Shown: one piece after another, positions 33,954 through 43,765 of the stretch
How positions within the stretch are numbered: the stretch's first letter is position 1
Layout of the letters: every line of letters begins with the position of its first letter
Origin: Alphaproteobacteria bacterium
GTDB lineage: Bacteria; Bacteroidota; Bacteroidia; Bacteroidales; FEN-979
Reading direction: 5' to 3'
DNA: 64,000 nt
Assembly (NCBI GenBank): GCA_009928665.1
Contig: SACF01000003.1
Span: 1 to 64,000, forward strand
Notes under the pieces: generated by a model
What the model was told of the DNA's origin: nothing
The model's database searches: none
Seen by the model: only the letters and a program-made list of their open reading frames with translations
Position numbers and translations under genes: made by a program

Positions 33954-36338
33954 TCAGTAAGTCAGGATTTCAAAGGAATTCCCGGGTAACGTCATCTTTA
34001 TTTTTCCTTCTTCCTGGGTATATACCGTTCCCTGGAGCGGTTGGTACTTCAGATCCTGGTAACGTTCGGGGAGTTCAAATTCGATTTTCTTATTTGTACG
34101 CTCTTTGTTGAAGATCACGATAACGGCCTTGTCGAAATAGGAGCGCATATATACAAAAGTCCGGTCGCTGACTTTCAGGGTTTGAAACTCACCATAAACC
34201 AGGGCCAGGTTCCCACTGCGGAGATGTGCCAGTTTTGAGGTGATCTCTTTCAGGTGTGATTCCTGGGCGTTCAGGCTGTCGAACTTCATCATCCTGCGGT
34301 TGTCGGGGTCGCCGGCGCCAGGCATCCCGAACTCATCGCCGTAATAGATGACGGGAATACCCGGAATGGTCATGTTGAAGGCAATGAGTGAAGCCAGTTT
34401 CCGGTACCCGATGGTGTCCTTTACCTGAATGTCGCGTTTCCATCCGGCATCCGATTCGTTTTCACCGAAGTTCAGGGCGCCGCTTGCAAAGGAAATAAAA
34501 CGCGACATATCCTGGTTCCCGGTGATATTTCCCATCAGATTATGTTCCCCGAAATAGTTGAAACTTTGCTGGAGGGAGTAATTCAGTTCGCGGAAGGAGG
34601 TATTGTCGGACGCGAAGGAATTTTTGGCATCCCAATAAAGGTTAAATTCAAATTGCGCATCGAGCATACCCGGATTGATATAACTTGCAATCAACTCCCG
34701 GCTCCCGAAAGTCTCGCCGATCTGGTATACGCCCCTTTCTTCGGGAACGGTAACCTCTTTGTTCAGTTTTTGATTTAAAAGCCTCCAGTAGCTCTCCGGA
34801 ACATGCTTCGCGGCGTCGTGCCTGAATCCGTCGATTTTGTATTCCCGGATCCAGAATGTTGCTGAATCGGAAACCATTTCAGCCACTTCGGGTTTTGTGA
34901 GGTCGAATGTAGGAAGGAAGATGTCGAACCAGGTGGTAAGTCGCTGTTCGTCGAAAAGCCTGATATTTTTCTTTTTTCCGGGAAGATCAACCGAAGTGAT
35001 CCAGTCGGGGTGTGCTGTGAGAGGCGGATAATCCTGGTGGACATGATGCGATACAAAATCAAGGATCACGTTCATCCCCTTGCCATGCGCTTCCATGACC
35101 ATTTTATTCAGGGCCTTGGAATCTCCGAAGCGATTGTCGATGGTTGTCAGTGTGATTGGCCAGTAGCCATGATACCCCGAAAATTTACGGTGTGGCGCCG
35201 GGTATTCCACGAATCCGAGGAGCGGGTTCTGGGTGATCGGTGAAATCCAGAGGGTGTTGACTCCCAGATTCGAGAAGTAACCGTCTTCAATGGTCCGGGT
35301 GATACCGGCAATATCACCCCCCATGTAATTAACTTTTGGATCGATTTCGGGATCCTTCACCGGCTGATCGATTTCCTTATCGCCATTCCTGAAGCGATCG
35401 ACCATTAGGAAGTACATGATCATGGATTCGCGATCGGTCCGCGACAGTTTTACGGGATCCGACAGAACTTTACCATTTTGCAGCGGTACCAGTATTTCGT
35501 TTGAGATGCCTGCTTTATTATAGGCCCACGCGCGGATGTAACTCCGGTCGAATTCTCTCGCTTTTCTGGGAATATTAACGGTAATGCCCGCGCTGTCGAG
35601 GCTCCAGAAATCTTTGCCCAGCAGGTGGTTTTCCCAGTAAATGAAAACGGAGTCAATCTTGTTCCGGACGCCGATCACGAACGAACGGCGTTCGGCTTTC
35701 GCGGTGAAAAGTACCGGTAAATTAGCGGTATTCAGATTCCCTACCGTAAGAATTGAATTGTATCCGCCTGAAATGACAAAGGCCGAATCGGGGTTGGCCG
35801 GATCGGTGTGCCATTTCCCGTCGAGGATCAGTTTGTACTGGTACTTTCCGGGGAAGAGGTCCAGATCGATGATCCATTTGTTGTCCTTCTGGAACATATA
35901 TCCCTGGGCGGGATTCCAGTCATTCATCTGGCCTGTGATCTGTACCCGTTTGTATTTTTTATTTTTCGGATCGAATGTGAACCAGAACCGCGTCTTGGTT
36001 GTCTTTTCGAGTAAAAGGGAATATGGGAATCCCTCGGACCAGATTGTCAGCGTCGACAACCGCGGGAAGTCGCGGGTGGTGGGCTTGATGGTCAACCGTG
36101 CCGAGTCGGCCGACAAGGTCACCGACAGGGTAGGATCGGCGGTCATGGAATCAATTTTACCGGGACGTTGCAGGTAATCGGCAAGCTCAACCACGGTGGA
36201 ATCGTAGTTGATGAGGATGGGTGATGCCAGCTTCAGCATCCGGGGATTTTTTGATACCGGCACATCATCATTGGATTTACAACCCGCAATCATCGCGGTC
36301 ATCAGGATGGCCGTGAGAAAGAGATAAACGTTTTTCAT
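33954..36338 (-). CDS. Large GH13 lipoprotein with CBM48-like domain
   Basis: 794 aa. Lipobox with Cys20 (MIAGCKSN). Residues about 115-200 form an AMPK/CBM48-like starch-binding domain (RFWFTFDPKNKKYKRVQITG, NDWNP), preceded and followed by beta-rich linker domains. The GH13 barrel runs from about 300 to 700: nucleophile D508 in DGFRHDAA and acid E542 in QIGETFG. The conserved NHD of region IV reads GNQD (608-610), so the usual His is Gln while D610 is kept. This variant may be normal for this Bacteroidota subgroup and activity is likely retained. Probably a cell-surface or periplasmic amylase acting on polymeric glucan upstream of the transporters. Confidence 0.9.
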   Translation of the reverse strand: MKNVYLFLTAILMTAMIAGCKSNDDVPVSKNPRMLKLASPILINYDSTVVELADYLQRPGKIDSMTADPTLSVTLSADSARLTIKPTTRDFPRLSTLTIWSEGFPYSLLLEKTTKTRFWFTFDPKNKKYKRVQITGQMNDWNPAQGYMFQKDNKWIIDLDLFPGKYQYKLILDGKWHTDPANPDSAFVISGGYNSILTVGNLNTANLPVLFTAKAERRSFVIGVRNKIDSVFIYWENHLLGKDFWSLDSAGITVNIPRKAREFDRSYIRAWAYNKAGISNEILVPLQNGKVLSDPVKLSRTDRESMIMYFLMVDRFRNGDKEIDQPVKDPEIDPKVNYMGGDIAGITRTIEDGYFSNLGVNTLWISPITQNPLLGFVEYPAPHRKFSGYHGYWPITLTTIDNRFGDSKALNKMVMEAHGKGMNVILDFVSHHVHQDYPPLTAHPDWITSVDLPGKKKNIRLFDEQRLTTWFDIFLPTFDLTKPEVAEMVSDSATFWIREYKIDGFRHDAAKHVPESYWRLLNQKLNKEVTVPEERGVYQIGETFGSRELIASYINPGMLDAQFEFNLYWDAKNSFASDNTSFRELNYSLQQSFNYFGEHNLMGNITGNQDMSRFISFASGALNFGENESDAGWKRDIQVKDTIGYRKLASLIAFNMTIPGIPVIYYGDEFGMPGAGDPDNRRMMKFDSLNAQESHLKEITSKLAHLRSGNLALVYGEFQTLKVSDRTFVYMRSYFDKAVIVIFNKERTNKKIEFELPERYQDLKYQPLQGTVYTQEEGKIKMTLPGNSFEILTY

Positions 36339-36372
36339 AAGATTGATTTTATGTTTGTTTGTTGATCATGGA

Positions 36373-37611
36373 TCATTTGGAATCGGTTATGTAGGGGAAA
36401 AACCGGATCAGGGGGAGCCGAAGATGACCCATCCAGTTTCCCCAACTGTGTCCTTCATGCCATTCATGGAACTCCAAAGGGTAGTTTTTGGATTCCAGAA
36501 TGTTTTTCAGATTACACACCAGCGGGATCAGTTCCTCAATGTCGTAAGTTCCTATGTCAAGATAAAAATTAAGGGGAAGTTTGGGAAGATTTCTCAGAGA
36601 TTGGCTGATCGCCGGGATGACATTGGAAGATTGCGCCCCCGCCATTCCGAAAACCTCCGGGTGTTTCACACTGATGTACAGGGCAATGTTTCCGCCGTTG
36701 GATGCCCCGATCATAGCCCTTTTTGAAGGGTCTTTAGAAGTGTGAAACCGGGCGTCGATTGCAGGCATCAACTCGTTGGTGATAAAGGTGGTGAACAGAT
36801 TTATTTTATCTCCTGAGTATTCTGCAGTCCGGTCAACCGGTGGAACAAAAACCGCGATAACCGGAGTAATGAGCCGGTTGGCGATAAGATAATCAAGAAT
36901 ATTCCGGTCATTGCACAGAGAAATGTAATCGGTTCCGTCGTGAAACAATACCAGAGGATTATCGGTTCCGGATTGCGGATAGCCTGCCGGCAGGTATATT
37001 TTTACTTCCCGGCTGTTACCCAAGCCGGCGCTGAAGCAGGTGGTGTCAATCAGGGTGCCGTGCGGGATGGTTGAATCAAAAAAGATTTCCGGAGGAGGAT
37101 GATAGCCTGGCATTCTGAGTTCGGAATTCGGGCCGAACCCGCTCATACAAGTCAGCGGATTCTTTGGATCCAGGATCCAGTCGGAGCCGTTGGTCACGAA
37201 TTTGTAATCGAGGCGGGCATCGGTGGGATAGAAGGTCGTGTAATACCATAAATGAGTTCCCTGGATACAGGTCAGGTTTTGACTGGGCTTATATCCTGTC
37301 ACATCGCCCGAAAGGGCCACCGACCGGGCCGGGTTGTTATAGATGAAATGAACCACCGAATCGTTTTCAAGAAAGGGCATTGAAGGCGCAGAATTAACAA
37401 AACTGTCGGCGATGGCTTGTCGCCGGGATTCAGGAAGCGATCCGATACGGTTGATCAGTTCCTGAAAGGATTGGGATCTTGCAGGTGGCAGCCAGATCAC
37501 TGTCGAAAGGAGCATCAACGCAAAGATCCGGGCAGAACGGCCCGTAAAGTTTTTGCGGCGGTTCCATCGGTCAGTAGTGGGAATGTTTGTATGGGAACTT
37601 GTATTTTTCAT
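36373..37611 (-). CDS. Esterase D/enterochelin-esterase-like protein with CBM48-like N-domain
   Basis: 412 aa. An N-terminal signal or anchor hydrophobic stretch at about 28-45 ends near ARSQS, so the protein is likely exported. An early-set/CBM48-like domain (about 85-165: VHFIYNNPARSVALSGDVTGY..., LDYKFVTNGSDWILDP) precedes an alpha/beta hydrolase of the Fes/esterase D family. The nucleophile is S304 in IGASNGG, and H388 lies in HEGHSWGNW. Placement among glucan genes and the CBM48-like domain suggest deacylation of substituted glucans; the ester is unknown. Its start overlaps the MFS gene's stop by 4 bp (ATGA), so translation is coupled. Confidence 0.85.
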   Translation of the reverse strand: MKNTSSHTNIPTTDRWNRRKNFTGRSARIFALMLLSTVIWLPPARSQSFQELINRIGSLPESRRQAIADSFVNSAPSMPFLENDSVVHFIYNNPARSVALSGDVTGYKPSQNLTCIQGTHLWYYTTFYPTDARLDYKFVTNGSDWILDPKNPLTCMSGFGPNSELRMPGYHPPPEIFFDSTIPHGTLIDTTCFSAGLGNSREVKIYLPAGYPQSGTDNPLVLFHDGTDYISLCNDRNILDYLIANRLITPVIAVFVPPVDRTAEYSGDKINLFTTFITNELMPAIDARFHTSKDPSKRAMIGASNGGNIALYISVKHPEVFGMAGAQSSNVIPAISQSLRNLPKLPLNFYLDIGTYDIEELIPLVCNLKNILESKNYPLEFHEWHEGHSWGNWMGHLRLPLIRFFPYITDSK

Positions 37612-38900
37612 TCCCGGGATGTTTTTTTCCGGCCTTCTCTGACGAAAAGCCAGAGGATCGCAGAAATGGCCAGGGAGAAGCCACTCATGATAAAGATGAT
37701 GTTTTTATCCGCGGCATTTTTAATAATTGTCCCCAGCAGGGAGCTGGATATCAACTGGGGCAGTACCACCGAGAGGTTGAAGATCCCCATGAAGAAACCC
37801 ATCCGGCTTTCATCCACTTTTTCCGACATGATGGCGAACGGCAGACTTACAACCGCTGCCCATCCAAAAGTGAGGATGCACATCATGGTATAAAGCAAAA
37901 CAGCATTATGTGCCCAGAGGACGATCCCGAAATACCCGATGGCCATAATGGCTACCATGGTTGCGTGGGTTTTAACCCTGCCGATCTTTTTACTCAGGGG
38001 TTCCAGCAAAAATGCGGGCCAGATCGAACCGATGGCATTCAGGATAAAGAACGACCATCCGATCATCTGCCCAAGATAGGCGTTCCGGTCTGGGACGGGT
38101 GTTCCGGGCGCTGACGCGAGTTTTTGCTCCAGGAAGGCGAACATGTAAACGAACATGGTCTGGATACCAAGCCATGAAAATCCGTGGGCGAAATAAAGTT
38201 TAAACAGTTCACCCCATTGGGTTTTGTGGTGCGTGGTTGATGATCCGCCGGCATTTTCCTTGCTTTTCCGGTCGTCGGCCTTTGTCAGATCCCGGGGTTC
38301 CTGGATAAAGAATAAGGGACCCAGTGAAAAAAGCAACACAATGATCACACCGGCATAGATCAGGAAATAATTACCGATCAGCGCTCCCATGAGATATGCG
38401 CCGCTTCCGAACAGGTTCGAGATCGACTGCATCCAGGTGTAGCCTTTGGTACGTGGTTGTCCTTCGGGGGTGACATCCGCGATGATCGAACGGGTTGGGT
38501 TGAAGCTGATGTTGATCGAGAGGTCGAGGGTGAGGGCAACGGTAATTGCGACGGCCATGACACTTCCGATGCCAAAAAAGCTGTTGATGGTGTCGATGTT
38601 AGGCAGGGCAAAAATCATCAGCGAAGCGAGGATTCCGCCAATGATGATGAAAGGCCTCCTCCGGCCGCCCCAGAACCAGACCTTGTCGCTGATCAACCCG
38701 ATAATGGGCTGGCCCAGGATTCCCGCGATGGGGCCGGCCGCCCAGACTATCCCGATCTGGTCGATCTCAAGGTGGTACTTCGTTCTCAGAATCCAGCTCA
38801 ACACAGCGATCTGAATTGATAATGCAAATCCCATGGCCGTGCTTGGCAATCCCAGGATCACATAAAAAATGTTGGATAATTTTTTCTGGATGGACAACAT
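37608..38900 (-). CDS. MFS sugar transporter, SLC45/GPH type (first copy)
   Basis: 430 aa with 12 predicted transmembrane helices. The loop WFWGGRRRPFIIIGG (about 72-86) is the GRRRP signature of SLC45/sucrose-maltose type carriers. It would bring maltose or malto-oligosaccharides across the inner membrane. It sits in the middle of the glucan run, between the SusA-like GH13 gene (37 bp upstream) and the esterase (4-bp overlap). A second member of the family lies at 42354-43694. Confidence 0.88.
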   Translation of the reverse strand: MLSIQKKLSNIFYVILGLPSTAMGFALSIQIAVLSWILRTKYHLEIDQIGIVWAAGPIAGILGQPIIGLISDKVWFWGGRRRPFIIIGGILASLMIFALPNIDTINSFFGIGSVMAVAITVALTLDLSINISFNPTRSIIADVTPEGQPRTKGYTWMQSISNLFGSGAYLMGALIGNYFLIYAGVIIVLLFSLGPLFFIQEPRDLTKADDRKSKENAGGSSTTHHKTQWGELFKLYFAHGFSWLGIQTMFVYMFAFLEQKLASAPGTPVPDRNAYLGQMIGWSFFILNAIGSIWPAFLLEPLSKKIGRVKTHATMVAIMAIGYFGIVLWAHNAVLLYTMMCILTFGWAAVVSLPFAIMSEKVDESRMGFFMGIFNLSVVLPQLISSSLLGTIIKNAADKNIIFIMSGFSLAISAILWLFVREGRKKTSRE

Positions 38901-38937
38901 GGTGACGATTTACGATTGATGAAATTATACAGGGGTT

Positions 38938-40785
38938 TTATTTTAGATCAATGATGAGGACCCCTTTGGCGGGGATGTCCAGTTTGCTGAGATCCGTGAT
39001 TTTGAAGCCGGTGATTATATCTGTTCCGGTTTTGTATTTTTTCAAAAATTCCCGGTACCGTGTGGTCTCCAGGTTCGCGGGAGCATCATTATTGTTCAGT
39101 ACCACCATGACCGCGTTGTTCCGGTTGTACCTGAAATAGGTGTAAATGCCATCTTTGGGAATAAAGTGCCTGAGTTTGCCGGTATGGATTACTTCAGCTG
39201 TCTTACGCCAGTTCAGGATGATTTTGGTGAAATTGAAGATCTCGTTCTGCACCCCGGTCCTCCCTTCTGCCGTAAAGGCATTCTTTTCATCCCGGATCCA
39301 CCCACCGGGAAAATCCTGACGGATAATTCCGTGGCCTTTATCGGTCCCGGTGGTAGTCATCATGATCTCCGTACCGTAAAATATCTGCGGGATTCCCCGT
39401 GTAGTAAGGATAAAAGCCAGCGCCATCTTTTGTTTCCGGATATCGTCGTTTTGAGTATTTGCGAAACGATTCACATCGTGGTTGTCGGCAAAGGTCACGA
39501 TATTATTGGGGTTGGGGTACGACATATCCTGCGCCAGTATCTCGTACAACCTGAGGATGCCGGTGTTCCAGTCCTCTTTTTCGTTAAATGCTTTTCCCAG
39601 GGCATCATAGAGCGGGAAGTCGAAAACCGACGGGAGCCAGGAGTTATAACGGTCTTTATTCAGTGCATCCTTTTGCCAGTATGCCACCGAAGCGGGGTAA
39701 TTCATCCAGCATTCGCCGACCACGTTGAAATTGGGATATTCCGTAGCCAGTCGCCGGCCCCATTCTGCCATGGATTCTTTAAAAGGGTAGGGGTGGGTGT
39801 CCTGCCTGATCCCGTCGAGGCCGGCATATTCGATCCACCAAATGCTGTTCTGGACCAGGTAATTCTTTAAATACGGATTGTTCTGGTTAAGGTCGGGCAT
39901 GGTCCGGTCGAACCATCCACTGACAAAAAGCGCACTGTCGTATTGTGAAGCATAAGGATCGCTTGCAGTACCTGCACGGTAATTGGTCCGGGTGAATTCG
40001 GGCCATTGGTTCAACCAGTCATCGGAGGGCAGATCCTTCATCCACCAGTGTTCGCTGCCACAATGGTTGAAGATCATATCCATAATTACCTTTATACCCT
40101 GTTGATGAAGTGCCTCCGTCAGCTTCAGATAATCGGTGTTGGTCCCGAAACGGGGATCGATCCGGTAGTAGTCGGTGGTGGAATATCCGTGGTAGGAGTA
40201 TGTCGGCTGGTTGTTCTCGAGCAGCGGGTTGATCCAGAGCGCAGTAACCCCGAGCTCTTTGAAATAGCCCAGATGATCCATGATCCCTTTGATATCGCCA
40301 CCGTGGCGGCCGTCCTGCAACCTGCGGTCAGCCGGCTCAGTCATTCCGGTGATCCGGTCATTGGTCGTATCCCCGTTTGCAAAACGATCGGGTGTTAAAA
40401 GGTAGATCACATCCGATGGTGAAAATCCCTTCCTTGCGGCAGAACCTTTCTTTCGGGACTTCAGTTCGTACAGGTATTTTCCGACTATTTTATCCTTCGA
40501 TTTAAAAAGGATGGGAGCTATTCCCTGGCGTGCTCCCGGGCTGATAACCACATCGAGGAAGAGGTAATTGGGATTTTTTACTTTGTGGATCCTCTTGATT
40601 GTAAATCCCGGGTAATCGACTGAAACGGTGGCTGAGGCAATCTCTTTTCCGTAAACCATCAGTTGGAGGTCCGGCGACTTGAAACCGGTCCACCAGCATG
40701 GAGGTTCGACTCTTTGCACGATGTTTTCCTGAGCCTGAATAGCCGTCGAAAACAGTAAGATGATAACCGGTAACAGCCTTGTCAT
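38938..40785 (-). CDS. susA: GH13 neopullulanase/cyclomaltodextrinase, SusA-like
   Basis: 615 aa with a signal peptide (RLLPVIILLFSTAIQAQ), so periplasmic. Domains: N-terminal Cyc-maltodext_N-type beta domain (20-110), GH13 barrel (about 122-525) and C-terminal beta domain. Catalytic residues: D329 in DGIRQDTHPYP, E358 in VVGECW and D437 in ADNHDVNRF. This arrangement is that of Bacteroides SusA, which degrades starch oligosaccharides in the periplasm. It is 5 bp downstream of malQ, in the same run. No SusC/SusD genes accompany it. Confidence 0.88.
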   Translation of the reverse strand: MTRLLPVIILLFSTAIQAQENIVQRVEPPCWWTGFKSPDLQLMVYGKEIASATVSVDYPGFTIKRIHKVKNPNYLFLDVVISPGARQGIAPILFKSKDKIVGKYLYELKSRKKGSAARKGFSPSDVIYLLTPDRFANGDTTNDRITGMTEPADRRLQDGRHGGDIKGIMDHLGYFKELGVTALWINPLLENNQPTYSYHGYSTTDYYRIDPRFGTNTDYLKLTEALHQQGIKVIMDMIFNHCGSEHWWMKDLPSDDWLNQWPEFTRTNYRAGTASDPYASQYDSALFVSGWFDRTMPDLNQNNPYLKNYLVQNSIWWIEYAGLDGIRQDTHPYPFKESMAEWGRRLATEYPNFNVVGECWMNYPASVAYWQKDALNKDRYNSWLPSVFDFPLYDALGKAFNEKEDWNTGILRLYEILAQDMSYPNPNNIVTFADNHDVNRFANTQNDDIRKQKMALAFILTTRGIPQIFYGTEIMMTTTGTDKGHGIIRQDFPGGWIRDEKNAFTAEGRTGVQNEIFNFTKIILNWRKTAEVIHTGKLRHFIPKDGIYTYFRYNRNNAVMVVLNNNDAPANLETTRYREFLKKYKTGTDIITGFKITDLSKLDIPAKGVLIIDLK

Positions 40786-40790
40786 GGGAA

Positions 40791-42302
40791 TCAGATTTTT
40801 GTCTTTACTTTAATTGTCCTTCCGTAAAGCCGGGTCAGACGTGCCAGTCTTTCGGCGAGTCTTGCTGTGAAATCACTGTTTTTAGCCCGCCAGGTCCAGT
40901 TTCCGGTAGTGGTACCGGGTAGGTTCATACGCGATTCGGTATCAAGGCCGAGCAGATCCTGCATGGGTACGATAGCCGTGTTGGCGACCGACGACCACGC
41001 CAGCCGGATGAATGCCCAGTTGATCTCATTCCCATCGGTATTGAGGTAGTCGAGCACATATTTTTTATCTTCGTCCGATGCCTTCTCAAACCAACCCACA
41101 ACGGTATCATTGTCGTGTGTGCCGGTATAGACGATACAATTCTTAACATAATTATGCGGGATGTAATCGTTGGCTTCGGCCGAGTCGAAGGCAAACTGCA
41201 GGATTTTCATGCCCGGAAGGCCGAATCCATCGCGTAAGGCTTCCACATCGGGGGTGATCACGCCAAGGTCTTCAGCGATGATGGGCAGCGAACCCAGTTT
41301 TTCCCTGATTACGGAGAAGAAATCCTGACCCGGGCAGGGGATCCAGGAACCGTTTATCGCGGTTTTTTCTCCGTACGGAACAGCCCAGTAAGCGGCAAAT
41401 CCCCTGAAATGATCAATCCTGATGATATCGTACAACATCAGGTTGGTTTCAATCCGTTCGATCCACCACCGGTAATCGGTTTCTTTCAGCACATTCCATC
41501 GGAACAGGGGATTCCCCCAGAGCTGACCGGTTTCGCTGAAGTAGTCGGGTGGCACGCCGCCAACCCTGATAGGATTTCTGTTTGTATCAAATTCGAAAAT
41601 TTCAGGATTCGACCATGCATCGGAGCTGTCGAGTGCGACGTACAACGGAATGTCGCCGATAATTCTGATTTTATATTTGTGGGCATATTCTTTTACGGCC
41701 ATCCATTGGCGGAAGAATGCATACTGAAGGAACTTGTGAAAGTCAATCTCTTCGTGGAAGGAGGTCTGGATTGCTCTCAACGCTTCAGGTTCCCTCATTT
41801 TCAACGATTCTTCCCATTGATACCAGGGGCGTTGACCCCGGTTGGATTTGATGGCCATGAAGAGGGCGTAGTCATTGATCCATTTCGATTGTTCTTTCAG
41901 AAAATTGCGGTACGCCATCTTGTCGAGGTTATCGGCGTAATGCAAAAATCGTTCAAAAGCTTTTTTGAGAATAGGAAGCCTGGCTTTCTGTACGGCATCA
42001 AACTCAACCTGATTTTCCGAAAGATGCGGGAACTCCTCCAGATCTTCGTGTTCAAGAAGTTTCAATTTAACCAGCAGGTCCAGATCGATCAGGTTTGGAT
42101 TCCCGGCGTGCGCTGAAAAACACTGATAGGGTGAATCAGCATAACCGGTAGGCCCGAGTGGCAGGATCTGCCAATAGGTCTGCCCGGTGCGGACCAGAAA
42201 ATCGATAAAATCAAAGCAGGCCTTACCGAGTGTGCCGATACCATATTTCCCGGGAAGCGAGGTGGGATGTAACAGGATCCCGGATGCACGATCATTCTTC
42301 AT
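40791..42302 (-). CDS. malQ: 4-alpha-glucanotransferase (amylomaltase, GH77)
   Basis: 503 aa, the normal length of bacterial amylomaltases. The N-terminus RASGILLHPTSLPGKYGIGTLG is diagnostic. Catalytic residues: D297 in RIDHFRG, E344 in IIAEDLG and D397 in YTGTHDNDT. It transfers 1,4-glucan segments between malto-oligosaccharides, releasing glucose in the cytoplasm. Together with the two MFS carriers it handles imported oligosaccharides. 51 bp separate it from the upstream MFS gene; probably one transcript. Confidence 0.95.
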   Translation of the reverse strand: MKNDRASGILLHPTSLPGKYGIGTLGKACFDFIDFLVRTGQTYWQILPLGPTGYADSPYQCFSAHAGNPNLIDLDLLVKLKLLEHEDLEEFPHLSENQVEFDAVQKARLPILKKAFERFLHYADNLDKMAYRNFLKEQSKWINDYALFMAIKSNRGQRPWYQWEESLKMREPEALRAIQTSFHEEIDFHKFLQYAFFRQWMAVKEYAHKYKIRIIGDIPLYVALDSSDAWSNPEIFEFDTNRNPIRVGGVPPDYFSETGQLWGNPLFRWNVLKETDYRWWIERIETNLMLYDIIRIDHFRGFAAYWAVPYGEKTAINGSWIPCPGQDFFSVIREKLGSLPIIAEDLGVITPDVEALRDGFGLPGMKILQFAFDSAEANDYIPHNYVKNCIVYTGTHDNDTVVGWFEKASDEDKKYVLDYLNTDGNEINWAFIRLAWSSVANTAIVPMQDLLGLDTESRMNLPGTTTGNWTWRAKNSDFTARLAERLARLTRLYGRTIKVKTKI

Positions 42303-42353
42303 TTCAGTTGAGATTAGATTTTCTTTTTAGTTGTATTAAGGTTTAATAAAACT

Positions 42354-43694
42354 TCAGGCGACTTCGATCCCGTTGGTCGGTTGGTGGTTTTTTCCCCTTC
42401 GGTAAGTGACAACCAGGAGTGTGGCAATTGCGGCGAGGATGAACGATACGCCACCGATATACATGGCGCTCATGGGATTGCCATTAAAAAACAGTCCGAT
42501 GGTATTGCCAAGAAGTGTGGAGGCGACAACCTGGGGGATCACAATAAAGAGATTGAATATGCCCATCATAACGCCCAGTTTATCGGGGGGAAGCGAGGGG
42601 GTCAGCATGGCATAGGGCATCGAAAGGATACTGGCCCAGGCAATGCCGATACAGGCCATGGAAAACAGCAATCCATACTGTCCGGTCATAACCGGAATAC
42701 TGAGCAATCCGACAGCGCCGATAGCGAGGCAAAGAGCGTGAATGGTCCTGGGACCTGTGATTTTGGTGACCCGGATCAGGACAAAGGAAAACAAGAAACA
42801 GACTGCGTTGTACATTGCAAAGCAGAACCCGGCCCAGGAGCCGGATGCTTCCATTTCGACGGTGCCTTCACTGGCATGGAACACATTAGCGGCGATGGCC
42901 GGGGCGAAATAGACCCAGAGGCAGAACATACCGACCCAGGTAAAGAACTGAACCAATCCGAGTTCCCACATTCTCCGGGGAAGGTGCCCGATCAGCCTGA
43001 CAACGGGTCCCATTCCCAGTGTCCAGTCGAACTTCCGGGCGCGAATGGAGGCAAGTTCCGCATCATCCGGCGGAATCTCTTTAGTCGTAAAAACAGTCCA
43101 GAGCACTGCTCCGATAAAGGCTACTGCCCCAATATAAAAAGAGAGGGTGACGGAGGTCGGGATATGGCCTTGCCCGGCTGTATCAGGGGCGATGCCGAAC
43201 CAGTTGGTCATCATCCAGGGGAGGGCAGAAGCGATCGTACCGCCCAGTCCGATAAAGAGTGACTGGATGGCAAATCCCTGTGAATTTTGTTCTTCGGGGA
43301 GGTTGTCGGCGACCATGGCCCGGAATGGTTGCATGCTGGCGTTAATGGTTCCGTCGAGTACCCACAGCAGTCCCGCGGCGATCCAAAATGTAGGAGCGTT
43401 GGGCATCAGGATGAGCGCCAGGGAGGCCAGTATGGCGCCAACCAGAATGTATGGTCTGCGCCTGCCAAGACGGGTCCACGTGCGATCGCTGGCCTGTCCG
43501 ATCAGCGGCTGAATGATAACCCCGGTTACCGGCGCTGCCAGCCAAAGTAATGCGATCTGGCTTGGCTTTGCTCCCAGATAGGTGTATATCGCACTCATAT
43601 TGGCCATCTGCAGTCCCCAGCCAAACTGGATTCCCAGAAAGCCAAAACTCATATTCCAGATCTGCCAGAACTTTAACGCCTGTTTCTGCTGCAT
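42354..43694 (-). CDS. MFS sugar transporter, SLC45/GPH type (second copy)
   Basis: 446 aa from the ATG at 43694. The upstream TTG at 43724 overlaps the promoter box, so it is not used. 12 transmembrane helices and the WTRLGRRRPYILVG signature mark SLC45/maltose-type carriers, as in the gene at 37608-38900 but clearly divergent from it. It is the first gene of the long alpha-glucan run that reads down to 32459. Two different carriers in one run suggest different oligosaccharide lengths or different roles (one could export), which cannot be decided from the sequence. Confidence 0.88.
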   Translation of the reverse strand: MQQKQALKFWQIWNMSFGFLGIQFGWGLQMANMSAIYTYLGAKPSQIALLWLAAPVTGVIIQPLIGQASDRTWTRLGRRRPYILVGAILASLALILMPNAPTFWIAAGLLWVLDGTINASMQPFRAMVADNLPEEQNSQGFAIQSLFIGLGGTIASALPWMMTNWFGIAPDTAGQGHIPTSVTLSFYIGAVAFIGAVLWTVFTTKEIPPDDAELASIRARKFDWTLGMGPVVRLIGHLPRRMWELGLVQFFTWVGMFCLWVYFAPAIAANVFHASEGTVEMEASGSWAGFCFAMYNAVCFLFSFVLIRVTKITGPRTIHALCLAIGAVGLLSIPVMTGQYGLLFSMACIGIAWASILSMPYAMLTPSLPPDKLGVMMGIFNLFIVIPQVVASTLLGNTIGLFFNGNPMSAMYIGGVSFILAAIATLLVVTYRRGKNHQPTNGIEVA

Positions 43695-43721
43695 TTTCAG
43701 GATTTTTATCGATTCACCTGT

Positions 43722-43729
43722 CAAAAATA
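43722..43729 (-). promoter_or_regulatory. Promoter -7 box for the alpha-glucan run
   Basis: TATTTTTG on the minus strand, an exact TAnnTTTG match, 27 nt upstream of the ATG at 43694. All genes down to 32459 have gaps of 130 bp or less, so this may drive the whole run. Confidence 0.5.
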
Positions 43730-43765
43730 AGAACTTTCCGCTATTTTTACCCCCAAAAAAAATGT

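Noticed and set aside
39166..39870. 234-aa plus-strand ORF opposite the SusA-like GH13 gene
   Set aside because: Shadow of a clear GH13 coding sequence with intact catalytic motifs.
42381..43262. 293-aa plus-strand ORF opposite the MFS gene
   Set aside because: Mirror of the transporter's coding sequence with charged low-complexity composition; no promoter and no family features.
43550..43765. N-terminal extension of pepE
   Set aside because: It overlaps the divergent MFS gene and its promoter, and dipeptidase E similarity begins at the ATG at 43766.
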